A stretch of 64,000 nt of DNA from Microbulbifer sp. MKSA007 (GTDB lineage Bacteria; Pseudomonadota; Gammaproteobacteria; Pseudomonadales; Cellvibrionaceae), in contig CP128433.1 in the NCBI GenBank assembly GCA_032615215.1, positions 4,758,501 to 4,822,500 of the forward strand, written 5' to 3'. Below are positions 63,031 through 64,000 of this stretch, one piece after another. The stretch's first letter is position 1, and the number at the start of each line of letters is the position of its first letter. The notes beneath the pieces were generated by a model. The model did not search any database. It was given only the letters and a program-made list of their open reading frames with translations, and was not told the origin of the DNA. The position numbers and the translations under genes are program-made.

Positions 63031-64000
63031 AGTTTTGCTCCTTATTTTCAATAGGGGTAATAGCGGGGTCGTATGCCTTGGCATCAAGCTTCATCAAGAG
63101 AATCGGAAGAAGTAGGAAATCCGCCAGCAAGGCCATCAAAATGCAAATTGCGGTCAGAAGTGCCATGGAGGAATTCATACCGAAGGAGGACTGGGCCAAC
63201 ACCATAAATCCGGCAATCAGAATGACTGAGGTCACAACTATCGCTACCCCCACTGAAGAGAAGGCGTAACGCAGTCCGTCCTCCACGTTGTAGCCTGCAC
63301 GGCGCTGGCGCAGGTATTTACTGAGGAAGTGCACTGTGTCATCTACCACAATACCCAGTGCCATACCGGTCACCATAGTGACAGCCACATTGACTTCAGC
63401 TACCAGTGCACCCCAGAGGCCAAATGCCAGGCCGGCCGGCAACAAGTTGGGAATTAAGCTTAAGAAACCGAGTTTGACACTGCGCAGGGCAATACCAATC
63501 AGTGCAGAAATTAACACCAGCGCAACCAGAGTGCCCACCAACATGCCCTCCATATTGCGCTCGGCAATATTGGCAAACATGATCGCCGGACCTACACCAT
63601 AGGCAGTTACACCAATGTTTTTCTCCAGCCAATTACTGCCGGCATCAGCTACCGCTTTGAGTTCTTTCGACTTGAGATTATCGAGAGTTACAATAATCTG
63701 CGTTGACGACTTAGCCACATTCAGCTGATTATTTAAATCCAAGCCATAGGGGAGAGACAGCTCGTACAGTAATAAATACTGGGCTGCCAATTCCTGCTCT
63801 TCAGGCAACCTGTAGTAGGCCGGATCATCAGCATGCAGATTTTTGTTCAAGCGCTTGAAAGTATCGCCAATGGTATTGACATGGCGCACCCCAGGCTGGG
63901 CCTGCATCCACTCAGTGAAACGCTCCAGATTGGCAAGAAACTCCGGATTGCTAACACCATTGTTGTCACCGGATTCGATCGAGTAAATCAGCTGGTAAAT
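63011..64000 (-). CDS. RND/MMPL-family transporter, partial (5' end beyond the window)
   Basis: The last 330 residues of an RND-superfamily exporter; the frame is open to the window edge. Visible are a periplasmic loop (RHVNTIGDTFKRLNKNLHAD) and the final membrane block: MLVGTLVALVLISALIGIAL, NLLPAGLAFGLWG, TGMALGIVVDDTVHFLSKYL (with the Asp pair of the proton path, GIVVDDT), VTSVILIAGFMVLAQ, LADFLLLPILLMKLDAK. Inner-membrane pump driven by protons, here of the lipid-handling MMPL type. Operon with the LolA-like and barrel genes. Confidence 0.85.
   Translation of the reverse strand: MYQLIYSIESGDNNGVSNPEFLANLERFTEWMQAQPGVRHVNTIGDTFKRLNKNLHADDPAYYRLPEEQELAAQYLLLYELSLPYGLDLNNQLNVAKSSTQIIVTLDNLKSKELKAVADAGSNWLEKNIGVTAYGVGPAIMFANIAERNMEGMLVGTLVALVLISALIGIALRSVKLGFLSLIPNLLPAGLAFGLWGALVAEVNVAVTMVTGMALGIVVDDTVHFLSKYLRQRRAGYNVEDGLRYAFSSVGVAIVVTSVILIAGFMVLAQSSFGMNSSMALLTAICILMALLADFLLLPILLMKLDAKAYDPAITPIENKEQNYATQPL

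Overview
The window looks like the chromosome of a marine, polysaccharide-degrading gammaproteobacterium of the Cellvibrio/Microbulbifer type. This is inferred from gene content only: a secreted and membrane-bound starch system, a TonB-dependent receptor next to a tryptophan-halogenase-like flavoprotein, an AgcS symporter, a DUF3857 transglutaminase and NDH-2. No rRNA, tRNA or CRISPR array was seen.

Layout. (1) 1-8.2 kb is an integron cassette array: about fifteen short, AT-rich, same-strand genes (Sel1 repeats, ankyrin-like, small lipoproteins, small membrane proteins, unknowns), each followed by an attC-type site. No integrase gene is in the window. (2) 8.2-10 kb holds a deleted IS110-family transposase at the array edge and an outer-membrane barrel gene. 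(3) 10-20.6 kb carries a P-type proton ATPase plus PPK2 pair, a cupin, a sulfotransferase and an arylsulfotransferase-like protein, a repeat-rich L,D-transpeptidase and an AgcS symporter. (4) 20.7-50.2 kb is dominated by starch/maltodextrin use: sugar MFS transporter, GH31 transglucosidase-like enzyme, three GH13 amylases (one lipoprotein, one secreted with starch-binding-like modules, one periplasmic), halogenase-like flavoprotein, TonB receptor and glucokinase. Interspersed are a P460-like heme protein, an ADP-ribosylglycohydrolase relic, an orphan attC, a universal stress protein, DUF3014, transglutaminase plus Sel1 lipoprotein, and a metalloprotease. (5) 50.4-60 kb has DUF1272, an MFS-acyltransferase fusion, an NDH-2 gene with a broken second copy beside a decayed IS3 element, an isochorismatase-like hydrolase and a gene-poor stretch. 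(6) 60.3-64 kb has a TetR regulator facing an export-type cluster (barrel, LolA-like protein, RND/MMPL transporter running off the edge).

How the genes work together. Starch would be cut outside by the multi-module amylase, oligomers taken up by the TonB receptor, processed by the membrane-anchored GH31 and GH13 enzymes and the periplasmic amylase, carried inward by the MFS transporter, and glucose phosphorylated by glucokinase. Four copies of one palindromic site (CATCCTCCC, 4-nt spacer, then a G-rich half) lie upstream of four transcription units of this pathway, which points to a shared regulator not encoded in the window.

A second theme is reading-frame breaks at homopolymers of 5-8 bases: five fairly clear cases and one possible one. 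These could be assembly errors or real mutations and matter for any use of the protein predictions.
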